A stretch of DNA of 64,000 nt. Source: Bacillota bacterium (GTDB taxonomy: Bacteria; Bacillota; Bacilli; Paenibacillales; NBRC-103111). The stretch is taken from assembly GCA_023388055.1 (NCBI GenBank), contig JAEWGW010000017.1:1-64000 (forward strand). The letters run 5' to 3'. The notes beneath the pieces were generated by a model. It did no database searches. It was not told the origin of the DNA and saw nothing but the letters and a program-made list of their open reading frames with translations. Position numbers and translations under genes: made by a program. Below, one piece after another: positions 42,134 through 50,393 of this stretch. Numbering within the stretch: the first letter of the stretch is position 1; each line of letters starts with the position of its first letter.

Positions 42134-42142
42134 CATAAAGTA
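42134..42142 (+). promoter_or_regulatory. Candidate sigma-K -10 box
   Basis: CATAAAGTA matches CATAnnnTA and lies 55 bases before the start at 42198. No AC dinucleotide is at the ideal -35 distance, so this is weak evidence that the following three genes are expressed late in sporulation. Confidence 0.3.
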
Positions 42143-42197
42143 ATAAGAGGGAATACTCAAACAGCTCCATTCGTCTCTATAAAAGGAGGTTGTCGGC

Positions 42198-42533
42198 TTG
42201 TCCATCATGCGTTTGGAAACTATGGCAGGCGGGAAGATCGACTCAAACTATATTACGACCATGGACCTGTCGGTACAGAATCTGGGTGCGGAGGAGTTTG
42301 ATTTTCTGCTGCATATGTACTACAACGGTGCGGTCGGGTATGTGGCGCTGCATCATGTGCCAGCATACGGCTCTGTATGGGTGCCGGATATTCCCACCAA
42401 TCTGATCCCCTTTTCCATGCTCTTGGTGACCAATATCAATTCGTATGCCACGACGGGCATTATTACCTACGCCAAGCTCAACGGCAATGTGGTGGCCGTT
42501 TACAGCCAGGAGGATTTTATTCGATTGCCTTAA
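42198..42533 (+). CDS. Small uncharacterised beta-rich protein
   Basis: The 111-residue product is unfamiliar. It has no signal peptide or membrane helix and shows alternating hydrophobic strands (YITTMDLSVQNLG, VGYVALHHVP, ATTGIITYAKLNGNVVAVY), suggesting a compact beta-sandwich. TTG 42198 is seven bases after AAAGGAGGT; the ATG at 42207 is a less well spaced alternative. It is the first gene of a three-gene unit with a glycosyltransferase and another small protein of similar character (43631), so both may be glycosylation targets or structural parts of the spore surface. Confidence 0.6.
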   Translation: MSIMRLETMAGGKIDSNYITTMDLSVQNLGAEEFDFLLHMYYNGAVGYVALHHVPAYGSVWVPDIPTNLIPFSMLLVTNINSYATTGIITYAKLNGNVVAVYSQEDFIRLP

Positions 42534-42558
42534 AAAGGGAGGAGGGGAGCCCAACGTT

Positions 42559-43620
42559 ATGAAGGTATTGTTCGTGTATTATGTGCCCAGCGGAGGGGTA
42601 GAGACACTGAACCGGGAGCGGTGCCGCGCCCTCCGGAATTATGGCATCGAAGGGCATTGCTTGTATTACCGGTGGGGGGCGGGACTGCAGAATTCAACGG
42701 ATTTCCCGGTATACGTCACCACGGATGACATTGCAGTCAAGCATATTCTGGATACCTACCAGTTCGATGCAGTGGTCGCCGTCACGGACCATTTGGCCTT
42801 TCCCCGGCTTCGCCTCCTGGGATATACCGGCAAGCTGGTGCTGGAAATCCAGGGCTACGGCCCCAAACATGTGGCCCGCGAGCAGCTGACTCTGGCAGCC
42901 CCTTATATCGATGCGTATGCCAACGGGCTGCTCAATCCTTGTACACCTCACATTGATGCCTTATTCAGTGAGCTGTTTCCCGGCAAGCCTCAATTTAAAT
43001 TCAACAATTGCTTCGATTATACCCGCTTCACCTACCGGGCAGCGCCGAAGCATGATGCTCCTGTCATGGCCTGGCTGGGGCGAATCGAGGATAACAAGAA
43101 CTGGAGGGAATTCCTGCATATCGGCCACCAGCTGGCAGAGCAGGTTCCCAATCTGGAGCTGTGGATGTTTGAGGATCACACGCTCTCCCAACCGGAGGAG
43201 CGGGAGAAATTCATGGAGCTGATTAGCAAGCTGAACCTGGGCAAACGTCTGACGGTGCGCTCCAATGTGCCTCATGCACAAATGCAGCATTATTTCTCGG
43301 TTATCGGCGATTCGGGCGGCTTCCTCTGTTCGACTTCCAAGGTAGAGGGGGCGCCATACGCGCTTCTGGAGGCGATGAGCTGCCGCTGTCCTGTGCTCAC
43401 CAGCAATTCCGACGGTGTTTCCACCTCCATCTACCATAATCTGACGGGCAAGTATTATCATTTGGGCGATATCGCCCATGCCGTTGCCGAAGCGAAGGAA
43501 TTGATGGGCAACAAGGGGCTGCGGGAGGCTATCCGGGCCGGCGCCCAGCAGCATGTAGTGAATAACTTCAATCCGGATCTGTATTGCCACCAATTTATTG
43601 GCATGCTCCAATCCTTGTGA
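42559..43620 (+). CDS. GT4-family glycosyltransferase
   Basis: The 353-residue GT-B protein begins KVLFVYYVPSGGVETLNRERC and has MAWLGRIEDNKNWREFL at the start of the donor lobe and the signature KVEGAPYALLEAMSCRCPVLTSN. The central linker has a YGPKHVAREQLT segment. ATG 42559 is preceded by GGAGGGGAG. Enclosed between two small beta-rich protein genes, it may modify one of them; this is inference from gene order. Confidence 0.85.
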   Translation: MKVLFVYYVPSGGVETLNRERCRALRNYGIEGHCLYYRWGAGLQNSTDFPVYVTTDDIAVKHILDTYQFDAVVAVTDHLAFPRLRLLGYTGKLVLEIQGYGPKHVAREQLTLAAPYIDAYANGLLNPCTPHIDALFSELFPGKPQFKFNNCFDYTRFTYRAAPKHDAPVMAWLGRIEDNKNWREFLHIGHQLAEQVPNLELWMFEDHTLSQPEEREKFMELISKLNLGKRLTVRSNVPHAQMQHYFSVIGDSGGFLCSTSKVEGAPYALLEAMSCRCPVLTSNSDGVSTSIYHNLTGKYYHLGDIAHAVAEAKELMGNKGLREAIRAGAQQHVVNNFNPDLYCHQFIGMLQSL

Positions 43621-43630
43621 GGTGATCATG

Positions 43631-44020
43631 ATGCATAAAAAATCAGGCTACAAAACAGAAGCGAAAAAAGGAGAATTCCAGCCCTTTCCCATTGGGGCAA
43701 GTGAAATTGTGCTGACCTCTGTAACCTTGTCCGGCCTGGTGCCGGCGGACCGGGTGATGCTGCTGCTGGAGATCGGCTGGGATAAACCGCTGGATTGGGA
43801 TATGGGCGAGCTGGATATCAGAATCCGCAGAAATTCAGCCTTGGGTCCTGTCGTCTACCAGATGACGGAGGGCTGTTTCTTTAAGGCCCACACCCGGACC
43901 AAATATGAGGAAAGCGGCCAAACCGGCACGGTTTCCTATTTCCTCACGGTTGCCTCCCCCGAATTGAAGGCGAGGATTGTCGGGCCTTATGGGCTGGAGG
44001 GAGCGGTTTACGGCACCTGA
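43631..44020 (+). CDS. Small uncharacterised protein
   Basis: The 129-residue product starts with a basic segment (HKKSGYKTEAKKGEF) and continues with beta-like stretches (SEIVLTSVTLSGL, DRVMLLLEIGWD, TVSYFLTVASPELKARIV). No known motif was recognised. ATG 43631 is six bases after GAGGTG; ATG 43628 is also possible. It closes the unit with the GT4 gene, followed by a strong terminator. It may be a second structural partner of the 42198 product. Confidence 0.6.
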   Translation: MHKKSGYKTEAKKGEFQPFPIGASEIVLTSVTLSGLVPADRVMLLLEIGWDKPLDWDMGELDIRIRRNSALGPVVYQMTEGCFFKAHTRTKYEESGQTGTVSYFLTVASPELKARIVGPYGLEGAVYGT

Positions 44021-44062
44021 AGCAAGCAGCTCCTCTAAGCCTGCATACAGATTGCCTCAAAG

Positions 44063-44088
44063 AAAAACGGCCCGCTGGGCCGTTTTTT
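44063..44088. terminator. Bidirectional intrinsic terminator
   Basis: ACGGCCC (44067-44073) and GGGCCGT (44077-44083) form a tight hairpin with AAAAA on the left and TTTTTT on the right, serving the convergent genes at 43631 and 44095. Confidence 0.9.
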
Positions 44089-44094
44089 CTGCGC

Positions 44095-45027
44095 TTATTT
44101 CGTCCGGCTGCCGGAGGAGGGAAACCAGTGGCGGTAGGTTTCCGCAAGCCCTTGCGGGAAGCTGACGGAGGGCTGCCAGTGGAGATGCTTCTGCGCCTTG
44201 GCGCTGTCCAGGCAGCTGTGCCGGATATCCCCGGGCCGGGCAGGCCCATACTCCACCGGAACGTCTGCCGGATGCAGTTCCTTGAGCAGCTGGGCGATCT
44301 GGTTGACTGAGGTGGTGTTCCCGGTGCTGATCTGGAAGGTGTCTCCATCGCCGGCATCCATCGCAGCCAGATTGGCTGCCACCACATCCTTGACGTAGAT
44401 GAAATCTCTGGTTTGGCCGCCATCGCCGTGAATCCGCAAGGGTTCGTTTTTGGCCAGCTTTTCCATGAACAAGGCGATAACGCCCCCCTCGCCCTTGGCC
44501 GTCTGGCCGGGACCGTAGACATTGCCGTACCGCAGCACGGTGTAGGACAGGCCATGCAGGCGGCGGAACACCTCCAGATATTGCTCCCCGGCCCATTTGG
44601 ACATGCCATAGAAGGAGATGGGCTGGGGGGGATCCCCCTCGGTGATCTTGTCCTTGCTCAATTCCCCGTAAACGGCGGAGGTGGAGGAGAAAATCAGCTT
44701 GCGGGTCTGCGCCGCTACACATGCTTTGAGAATCCGGGCCGTGCCGGTGATGTTGATGGTGGCATCTGTATCCGGTTCCTTGATGGAACGCTGGACATCC
44801 GCTTGGGCAGCCATGTGGAATACGATGTCCGGCCGGATGTGGTCAATCCGCTCCTCCACCTCTGGTTGGCGGATGTCCATCTGGTGAAGCGTTGCTCCCA
44901 GGGGAACCTTGGAAGCATGGCCTGTGGAGAGGTCATCTATTACATGGACCTCCCATTGCCGCTCTAACAGCTCCCTGGCCAGGTGGGCGCCAATAAAACC
45001 GGCACCTCCCGTGACTAGTGCTTTCAT
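44095..45027 (-). CDS. NAD-dependent nucleotide-sugar epimerase (UDP-glucose 4-epimerase-like)
   Basis: The 310-residue extended SDR has KALVTGGAGFIGAHLARELL, VIDDLSTGHASKVP, FHMAAQADVQRSI, the FSSTSAVYGELSKD active-site strand and FYGMSKWAGEQYL (Tyr-x3-Lys), plus NVYGPGQTAKGEGGVIALF. This is the GalE-like branch that includes UDP-glucose and UDP-GlcNAc 4-epimerases. It would supply galactose-type donors to the locus. GAAGGAGG is well placed before the ATG. It is transcribed alone on the minus strand. Confidence 0.88.
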   Translation of the reverse strand: MKALVTGGAGFIGAHLARELLERQWEVHVIDDLSTGHASKVPLGATLHQMDIRQPEVEERIDHIRPDIVFHMAAQADVQRSIKEPDTDATINITGTARILKACVAAQTRKLIFSSTSAVYGELSKDKITEGDPPQPISFYGMSKWAGEQYLEVFRRLHGLSYTVLRYGNVYGPGQTAKGEGGVIALFMEKLAKNEPLRIHGDGGQTRDFIYVKDVVAANLAAMDAGDGDTFQISTGNTTSVNQIAQLLKELHPADVPVEYGPARPGDIRHSCLDSAKAQKHLHWQPSVSFPQGLAETYRHWFPSSGSRTK

Positions 45028-45149
45028 GCCATTTCCTCCTTCGCAAGAAACAGGTCTCCCGTGCGCCGAACCAGGCCTAAGCCTGCTAGCAGAATCCTGC
45101 GGCGCCGATAAACTATCCTACGTGGCCTGTGTATGGCGCGTTCAGGACA

Positions 45150-45175
45150 CCCGCCCGGTACCGGGTGGGATTTTT
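45150..45175 (+). terminator. Orphan terminator-like hairpin
   Basis: CCCGCCCGGTACCGGGTGGG (45150-45169) folds on itself and is followed by ATTTTT. No gene on the plus strand ends here: the interval 45028-45292 separates divergent genes. It may be an attenuator for the small-protein operon that starts at 45293 or the end of a short RNA. Confidence 0.5.
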
Positions 45176-45292
45176 GGCCGGTGCGGGAGGAGGAGGACAA
45201 CGGCTGTTTTGTTCCCCTTTTTGGCCGGCTGCATATGCTGTGAATGACGGGTACACGGGTTGCACATTTCCGAGAATAAAGGGAGTGAGGGA

Positions 45293-45580
45293 ATGAACGA
45301 ACGCATCGACTGGATCTTGCACCATATGGCCAAATCTCAACGGGAGCTGGCCCGCATTCTGAAGGCGGAGCGGGACTTGGCCTGTCATGCGGCAGGGTTG
45401 GTGATTAATATACCCCACGCTCATATGGCCGGGGCCGGAGTAGAGGACGTGAAGAGCCAGTCTATCGATCTGTCCAAGAACATTGCTGTTTATCTGAATG
45501 GTCTGGCTGATCTGGAGGATGCGCTGGGAGATAATCTGGAGCCGGTGGTTAAGGAGCTTCAAGGCCAAGAGGAAGAATGA
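45293..45580 (+). CDS. Small helical protein 1 of a tandem trio
   Basis: The 95-residue, almost entirely helical product begins NERIDWILHHMAKSQRELAR and ILKAERDLA. The same heptad-like pattern, a start of the form LDxLxxLAxSQxxLAxxLES, is seen in the two following genes, so they are probably diverged duplicates. No signal peptide, membrane helix or known motif was seen. GGGAGTGAGGG precedes ATG 45293. The setting at the end of the spore-surface locus suggests a structural or assembly role, but nothing in the sequence proves it. Confidence 0.65.
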   Translation: MNERIDWILHHMAKSQRELARILKAERDLACHAAGLVINIPHAHMAGAGVEDVKSQSIDLSKNIAVYLNGLADLEDALGDNLEPVVKELQGQEEE

Positions 45581-45595
45581 GAGGAGGCGGCATTC

Positions 45596-45931
45596 ATGAA
45601 ACGCAGTGATACTCTGCTCGACATGCTGGAATCATCGGCGCTGATGCAGGAGCATATCTCGGTTATTCTGGAAGCCAAGGCGCTGGAGGCGGAGCAGCGC
45701 CGGAGCTGGGTATGCGGGCACATGCGCGAAAACTGCTTTCCCGGCTGCGAGGAATTCCACAAGAATGCCCTGGAGCTGCATGAGAATATCGTGGAAGTGA
45801 TTGCCGGCATTACGCGGATGGAGCAGGGTTTGGCCAAGAATCTGGGGATTCTCATCCAGAAGGCGGAATCGGAAGGGTCCGGAGGCGGAAGTTTGGCCGA
45901 TCTGTTCGGTGATTCGGGAGATGACGCATGA
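45596..45931 (+). CDS. Small helical protein 2 of a tandem trio
   Basis: The 111-residue product begins KRSDTLLDMLESSALMQEHIS and VILEAKALEAEQ and contains three cysteines in WVCGHMRENCFPGCEEF, unlike its two neighbours, which could cross-link or bind metal. A second helix pair (ELHENIVEVIAGITRMEQGLAKN) resembles the end of protein 1 (NIAVYLNGLADLEDALGDN). It ends in an acidic, glycine-rich tail. GAGGAGG lies before ATG 45596; its stop overlaps gene 3 (ATGA). Confidence 0.65.
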   Translation: MKRSDTLLDMLESSALMQEHISVILEAKALEAEQRRSWVCGHMRENCFPGCEEFHKNALELHENIVEVIAGITRMEQGLAKNLGILIQKAESEGSGGGSLADLFGDSGDDA

Positions 45932-46218
45932 CCCCGAAGGAGCGGGAGATGGAAATCCGGCTGGATATCCTCGGTTCGCTGGCACGGAGCCAGCATGCCC
46001 TGGCGGATATGCTGGAGAGCATCGCGGCTCTGACGCTGGAATCTCCCGAGGCTGCGGAGCAGGTCAGGCGCCAGGCGGAGGTGCTGGTCCGGCATCAGAC
46101 GGTACTGGCGGAGAAGCTCTACGGCATCCGCATTTCCCGTCTGGTCAAGGGCAGACCCGGCAGGGTGTGGCTGTCCGCGAAGGTGAAGCGGGGCAGGGTG
46201 GAGGGGAAGGCCCGATAA
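45928..46218 (+). CDS. Small helical protein 3 of a tandem trio
   Basis: The 96-residue product starts TPKEREMEIRLDILGSLARSQ and HALADMLESIAAL, the clearest version of the repeat shared by the trio. After a second helix (AAEQVRRQAEVLVRHQTVLAEKL) it ends in a basic tail (RLVKGRPGRVWLSAKVKRGR) reminiscent of other basic extensions in this locus. It overlaps gene 2 by four bases and is followed by a strong bidirectional hairpin. Confidence 0.65.
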   Translation: MTPKEREMEIRLDILGSLARSQHALADMLESIAALTLESPEAAEQVRRQAEVLVRHQTVLAEKLYGIRISRLVKGRPGRVWLSAKVKRGRVEGKAR

Positions 46219-46225
46219 CCACGAA

Positions 46226-46271
46226 AAACCCGCAGAGGCGGGGGAGCTTGGCTCCCTCCCTGTGCGGGTTT
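46226..46271. terminator. Bidirectional hairpin after the helical-protein trio
   Basis: AAACCCGCA (46226-46234) pairs with TGCGGGTTT (46263-46271), with an inner GGGAGC/GCTCCC stem. It serves the convergent genes at 45928 and 46296. Confidence 0.8.
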
Positions 46272-46295
46272 GTGCGTGCAATTGCGCTTATATAG

Positions 46296-48683
46296 TCAGG
46301 GACGTCTGCCTCCGAAATCCCCCTCAACCGTAAAGTTATCGAAGTACAATGTGCCTGCCAATGCGGCATTGGCCGTAAACTCAATGGTATTCTTGCCCTT
46401 GGACAGCTGGATTGGCTGCTCATAGATGGCCCAGCTGCTCAAATCCGCCGTTTTGGTTAACAGAGGGCTGGATACCTTCTGACCATTCACAAGCAGGTCG
46501 AGGGTGTTAATATCTCCTTCGGTAACCGTATATTTAAGCTTCAGGGTAAAGCTTCCCGCTTTGTCCGTGTACACGGCATCCCGGACTGAGGCAGCAGCGT
46601 CGCTTCCTACCTTCATGTAACCCTGACCCGTATAATTGAGGATACCCTTCTGGGCCCCTTGGGTCAGATTTTGCGCAATATTCTTATAATCGAAGAATTC
46701 CGCTTCATACTGGCGTGCTCCCTTATAGACAGGGGGGTTCTTCGGAGCGACAATCTTGGCCTTCTTATAGTGAACCTTGCGTCCGGCGGCTGTTCCTTTC
46801 GCCTTTATCTGGATGTCCACAGGACCGTTATGCTGAACGGTAAGCGTAAATACGCCGTTTTCCCATTGAGAGGTAACCTGGCTGGCCAACTGATTAACGC
46901 CTCTGTCCGTATAAGTATAGCCGGGCTCCTTCGTGCTTCCATTGATTCGGATAACATCCGTTTTAAGTCCTTGATCCAATTTGTTATCGTAATTATTGAG
47001 GTAAAGGGATACGGAATCCCGATATTCATTCAGGATGCCCGAGCTATAATGCGACAGGGTCAAATCAATGCTTTGTGCTGTATTGTACTGGAACGGAATG
47101 GAGCCGGAGGCAGTCTGATTCGCTTTGTACGGATTATAGACGATCCATCTGTTTTCATTTCGTCCGGCAAAAATATCTCCGGTATATTCGCTGGCAAACA
47201 GATTGTTGAATTCCGTTACTTTGGATGCAATATCAGGCCAGCGGCTTGCATAGTCGGATTTTTTGACCTGCACTTCAAAGGATTTGGCCAAAGGGTCCTT
47301 CAACTGGTACACAGTGGGAATTGCAGGGTACCGTCCTGTTTTTTTGAAGAAGGAAATGTTGTTCTGCAGGTTTCCATCCCCATCCATTCGGTACAGGCCC
47401 TCGGATAAGGTTGTGGGAGAGCTGTACTTGGCATCATTATCCCCCGAGTCTACATCATGGATGATGACCGCCTTGGTGCGTTTGATAACCTCATCACGAG
47501 TGGGAATCCGTATGGTTCCGTCCAGGACCTTGCGGAACATATCAATCATAACGTTCTGGAACTGGGGATACATACTCCATCGGCGGGTGGAATATCCGTC
47601 CTCTGTTACACCTGCAGACAATTCTTTGAAGTCGTCCGCCCAGATCAGCTCCGGACCGTCGATAACAGTCATACCGCTGAGAAGATACCGCTCCAGATGA
47701 GCGGACAGGCCGGTTGCCAGCGTATAGTCCTTGTTCTCGTCGTTATCATTCCTCCATCCGGATTCATCATAGCGGATTCCGTATTGCCCGGAATAACCGG
47801 AGAGATAGGCGCCCAGAACAAGGCTTTCCATATCATTTTTATAGGAGCGGGTTGTATACTTCTCCAGCAGGATGTAATTCTGCGCATATGTGCGGCTGGC
47901 CTCTTCGAATTTGGGCACACGCTTGAGCATAGCGATGGGGTTGATGCTTTGGCTATATTGATTGCCGCACCAGCTGACAACAAGAAATCCTCCATACTTA
48001 TTGCTTAATTTCAGCAATCTGGCAAAATGCTCATACCGCTCTACAGGAGTTATCGGGAAGTTAGCCAGCTCGAATCCCCAGAACTGTTCGCAGTAGTTAA
48101 ATCCCAGAAAGTTCGGATAGTCCCGGTAGAACTCTGCGAACACGGTATTCTCATAATCCGTGCTGTCATCATAATCAGGGAAGTGAGACTGGCCGCCGCT
48201 TGAGGGCTGGATCATCGCCCAGACATTATTATCCGCACAGGTTCTCAGCCAGGACTTGGCTGTTTCATACCCGTACTCCACCATCTTCCATTCCTTGGTT
48301 GTGGTGTCAAAGTTAATGGACAGAGAAATATTGAAGACGACAAAAGGGAGGATATCCTTCGGGATCAGATCGATAATTTTTTGCGGGTCCGCATAGTTCC
48401 AGGAATCAATATGGACAATCCACATGGGCTGTTCATTGGAAACGGGACGGCGCAGCTTAATGGCATTGGCCATTTCATTCGGAATGGGAGTGAGCTCAAT
48501 AGGCGGCTCCGGGGCCGGCGGATTGGGAAGCGGTGGAGCGGGAACCGGCGGCTCCGGGGCCTTCACTTGCTGCTGCGGTACCTCTACAGTGGGATGGGTT
48601 GAAGCGGCGGCGGCAGAAAAACCTGGTACGATGACAAGCAGAACAGCGGCAAGCAGCAGGGTGCAGAGTTTCTTTGCTCTCAT
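46296..48683 (-). CDS. Secreted GH98-like glycoside hydrolase with C-terminal carbohydrate-binding module
   Basis: The 795-residue product has a signal peptide (KKLCTLLLAAVLLVIVPGFSAAAA), a proline-rich linker (about 35-65) and a catalytic region starting RRPVSNEQPMWIVHIDSWN and YADPQKIIDLIPKDI, which I recognise as the GH98 module; GH98 enzymes release oligosaccharides from blood-group-type glycans or xylans. A beta-domain follows, and the last 140 residues (from about 657, YEAEFFDYKNIAQN and GYMKVG) look like a CBM35/CBM6-type module. RBS AGGAGG precedes the ATG. It is divergent from a large sugar-uptake operon, so hydrolysis and import are probably coordinated. Confidence 0.75.
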   Translation of the reverse strand: MRAKKLCTLLLAAVLLVIVPGFSAAAASTHPTVEVPQQQVKAPEPPVPAPPLPNPPAPEPPIELTPIPNEMANAIKLRRPVSNEQPMWIVHIDSWNYADPQKIIDLIPKDILPFVVFNISLSINFDTTTKEWKMVEYGYETAKSWLRTCADNNVWAMIQPSSGGQSHFPDYDDSTDYENTVFAEFYRDYPNFLGFNYCEQFWGFELANFPITPVERYEHFARLLKLSNKYGGFLVVSWCGNQYSQSINPIAMLKRVPKFEEASRTYAQNYILLEKYTTRSYKNDMESLVLGAYLSGYSGQYGIRYDESGWRNDNDENKDYTLATGLSAHLERYLLSGMTVIDGPELIWADDFKELSAGVTEDGYSTRRWSMYPQFQNVMIDMFRKVLDGTIRIPTRDEVIKRTKAVIIHDVDSGDNDAKYSSPTTLSEGLYRMDGDGNLQNNISFFKKTGRYPAIPTVYQLKDPLAKSFEVQVKKSDYASRWPDIASKVTEFNNLFASEYTGDIFAGRNENRWIVYNPYKANQTASGSIPFQYNTAQSIDLTLSHYSSGILNEYRDSVSLYLNNYDNKLDQGLKTDVIRINGSTKEPGYTYTDRGVNQLASQVTSQWENGVFTLTVQHNGPVDIQIKAKGTAAGRKVHYKKAKIVAPKNPPVYKGARQYEAEFFDYKNIAQNLTQGAQKGILNYTGQGYMKVGSDAAASVRDAVYTDKAGSFTLKLKYTVTEGDINTLDLLVNGQKVSSPLLTKTADLSSWAIYEQPIQLSKGKNTIEFTANAALAGTLYFDNFTVEGDFGGRRP

Positions 48684-48808
48684 TAATAAACCTCCTGATC
48701 ATGATTTGGGTGAGCCTTCCAACAAGCTGATGAATCGCTTTCAAAAGTGGTGGAATCTTCCATTCCGTCACTTACAACCGTATTATGCTTACAATTTCCA
48801 AAAATGTC

Positions 48809-48938
48809 CATAAAGAAACTAAATCTGATTTGTACTTTTTAAATGTGCAGACATGCTTGTAAGCTTAAATGATTGTTCTGGAATTTCCCACGGATAAAAA
48901 AACTTTAGTAGTTACAAGTGGCATTTAGTTTCTCTATG
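48809..48938. promoter_or_regulatory. Divergent control region with long inverted repeat
   Basis: CATAAAGAAACTAAAT (48809-48824) and ATTTAGTTTCTCTATG (48923-48938) are inverted copies with one mismatch, about 114 bases apart centre to centre. They flank the AT-rich interval between the GH98-like gene and the binding-protein operon. This geometry suggests paired operator sites for one regulator acting on both promoters, perhaps by looping. The rest of the gap 48684-49031 shows no gene. Confidence 0.6.
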
Positions 48939-49031
48939 GTCTCACCGAAGAAAACCAGTTATGCTTTTATTGGAAATGCTGTTCATGAATAGTGGAAAGC
49001 ACATTCAAGAAAAGGCTAAGGGGGATTTAAT

Positions 49032-50372
49032 ATGGAGGTTCGCAAGCTGCTGACGTTAGGTTTTGCTTTTGTTTTGTTATTGGTTTCGGCGTGCAGCAAC
49101 AGTTCAGGCTCCACTCAGAAACCAAAAGAAAGCGTTACCACATCTGCGTCGCCGTCTCCTGGCTCCGGCAAGAAGGAGCTGGATTTCGATATGGGGGGCA
49201 GGGTCCTGAAGATGGTCAGCTGGGTGGATGAAAGCATTAAGGGAGATACTCCTGACAATGTGAAGAAGCTCGCCAATCTGGAGGCCTTGAAGAAAAAGCA
49301 TAATTTCGACCTCCAATATGTTCAAATTGATTATGGCCAGGTAAAGGATAAGGTAGCGGCTTCCCTGATTGCTGGGGAACCTATAGGGGATATGGTCCGT
49401 ATGGCGCGGGGCTGGATGATTCCCTCCTTGACCAAGCTGGGCCTGTTCTGGCCAGTGGATGAATATACCTCCAACCGCAACGTGTTTACCCGGGAGCATA
49501 CGGAGGAGTATTCGCAGTATAAAGGCAGAGGGTATGGCTTCTTCACAGGAATTAACGCTTCCGCCAAGGGAATTATCTATAACCGCACCCTCATGAATAA
49601 ATTGGGGCTGAAGCCTCTGCAGGAATATGTGAAGGAAGACAAGTGGAACTGGGAGACATTCATGAAGGTGGCGAAGGAAGGCAGCAAGGATACCAATAAT
49701 GACGGGAAGCTGGACACATGGGGGCTTGCATCAGTTTCCTTCAATAATTTGCTGGCCTCTGTACCGGGAGCCAATTTTGTCATCGACGGCAAATCCGGTC
49801 TGGAGAACCCCAAAACCTTGGAGGTCCTGAATTTCTTCTCGCGGCTTGCCACAGAAAAGGTAGCCAGACCAAAAGAAGGCGGAGACTGGACAGAGCCCAA
49901 GCAATTTTTCGTTCAGGGGAACACCCTGATGTACTTTGGGGCCGAGTTCGAGATGGAATCTCTTAATAAGGATATGAAGGATTATGATATCGGGTTTTTG
50001 CCAACCCCCAAGGGACCCGGTGCAACCACCTACAATGGATTTGTAACCGCCCCCAATTATCTCGCCATTCCCAAAAATGTGAAGGACCCGGATAAAATTC
50101 TGTATCTCTACGAGAAAATTTACGATATTGACTCTATTTATGATTATCCGCATCAAGCCCAATTTGAGAAGAACTTCAAGACGGAGGATGACATCAGCAA
50201 CGCCAGAGAAACGGTGAAGAACGTCAGATCGCTGGATATTGTGGACAACTATCCCAACATGCCGTATTACGCCATTCTGGATGAGCTGAACAAGGGTATA
50301 TCGGTTTCAACGGTGGTTGAGAAGTACAAAGCCCAAATGGATTCCGCCATTGCCGAGCTTTGGAATCAATAA
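49032..50372 (+). CDS. Sugar ABC transporter substrate-binding lipoprotein
   Basis: The 446-residue family-1 extracellular binding protein has a signal peptide with the lipobox LLVSACSN. The mature protein carries AASLIAGEPIGDMVRMARGW, IIYNRTLMNKLGLKP, DKWNWETFMKVAKEG and a QGNTLMYFGAEFEME block, as in oligosaccharide binders that serve CUT1 transporters. It is the first gene of a nine-gene operon (49032-61670) and probably binds products of the divergent hydrolase. ATG 49032 is preceded by AAGGGGG. Confidence 0.88.
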   Translation: MEVRKLLTLGFAFVLLLVSACSNSSGSTQKPKESVTTSASPSPGSGKKELDFDMGGRVLKMVSWVDESIKGDTPDNVKKLANLEALKKKHNFDLQYVQIDYGQVKDKVAASLIAGEPIGDMVRMARGWMIPSLTKLGLFWPVDEYTSNRNVFTREHTEEYSQYKGRGYGFFTGINASAKGIIYNRTLMNKLGLKPLQEYVKEDKWNWETFMKVAKEGSKDTNNDGKLDTWGLASVSFNNLLASVPGANFVIDGKSGLENPKTLEVLNFFSRLATEKVARPKEGGDWTEPKQFFVQGNTLMYFGAEFEMESLNKDMKDYDIGFLPTPKGPGATTYNGFVTAPNYLAIPKNVKDPDKILYLYEKIYDIDSIYDYPHQAQFEKNFKTEDDISNARETVKNVRSLDIVDNYPNMPYYAILDELNKGISVSTVVEKYKAQMDSAIAELWNQ

Positions 50373-50393
50373 CACCAGAGGGGGAAAGCGAAG

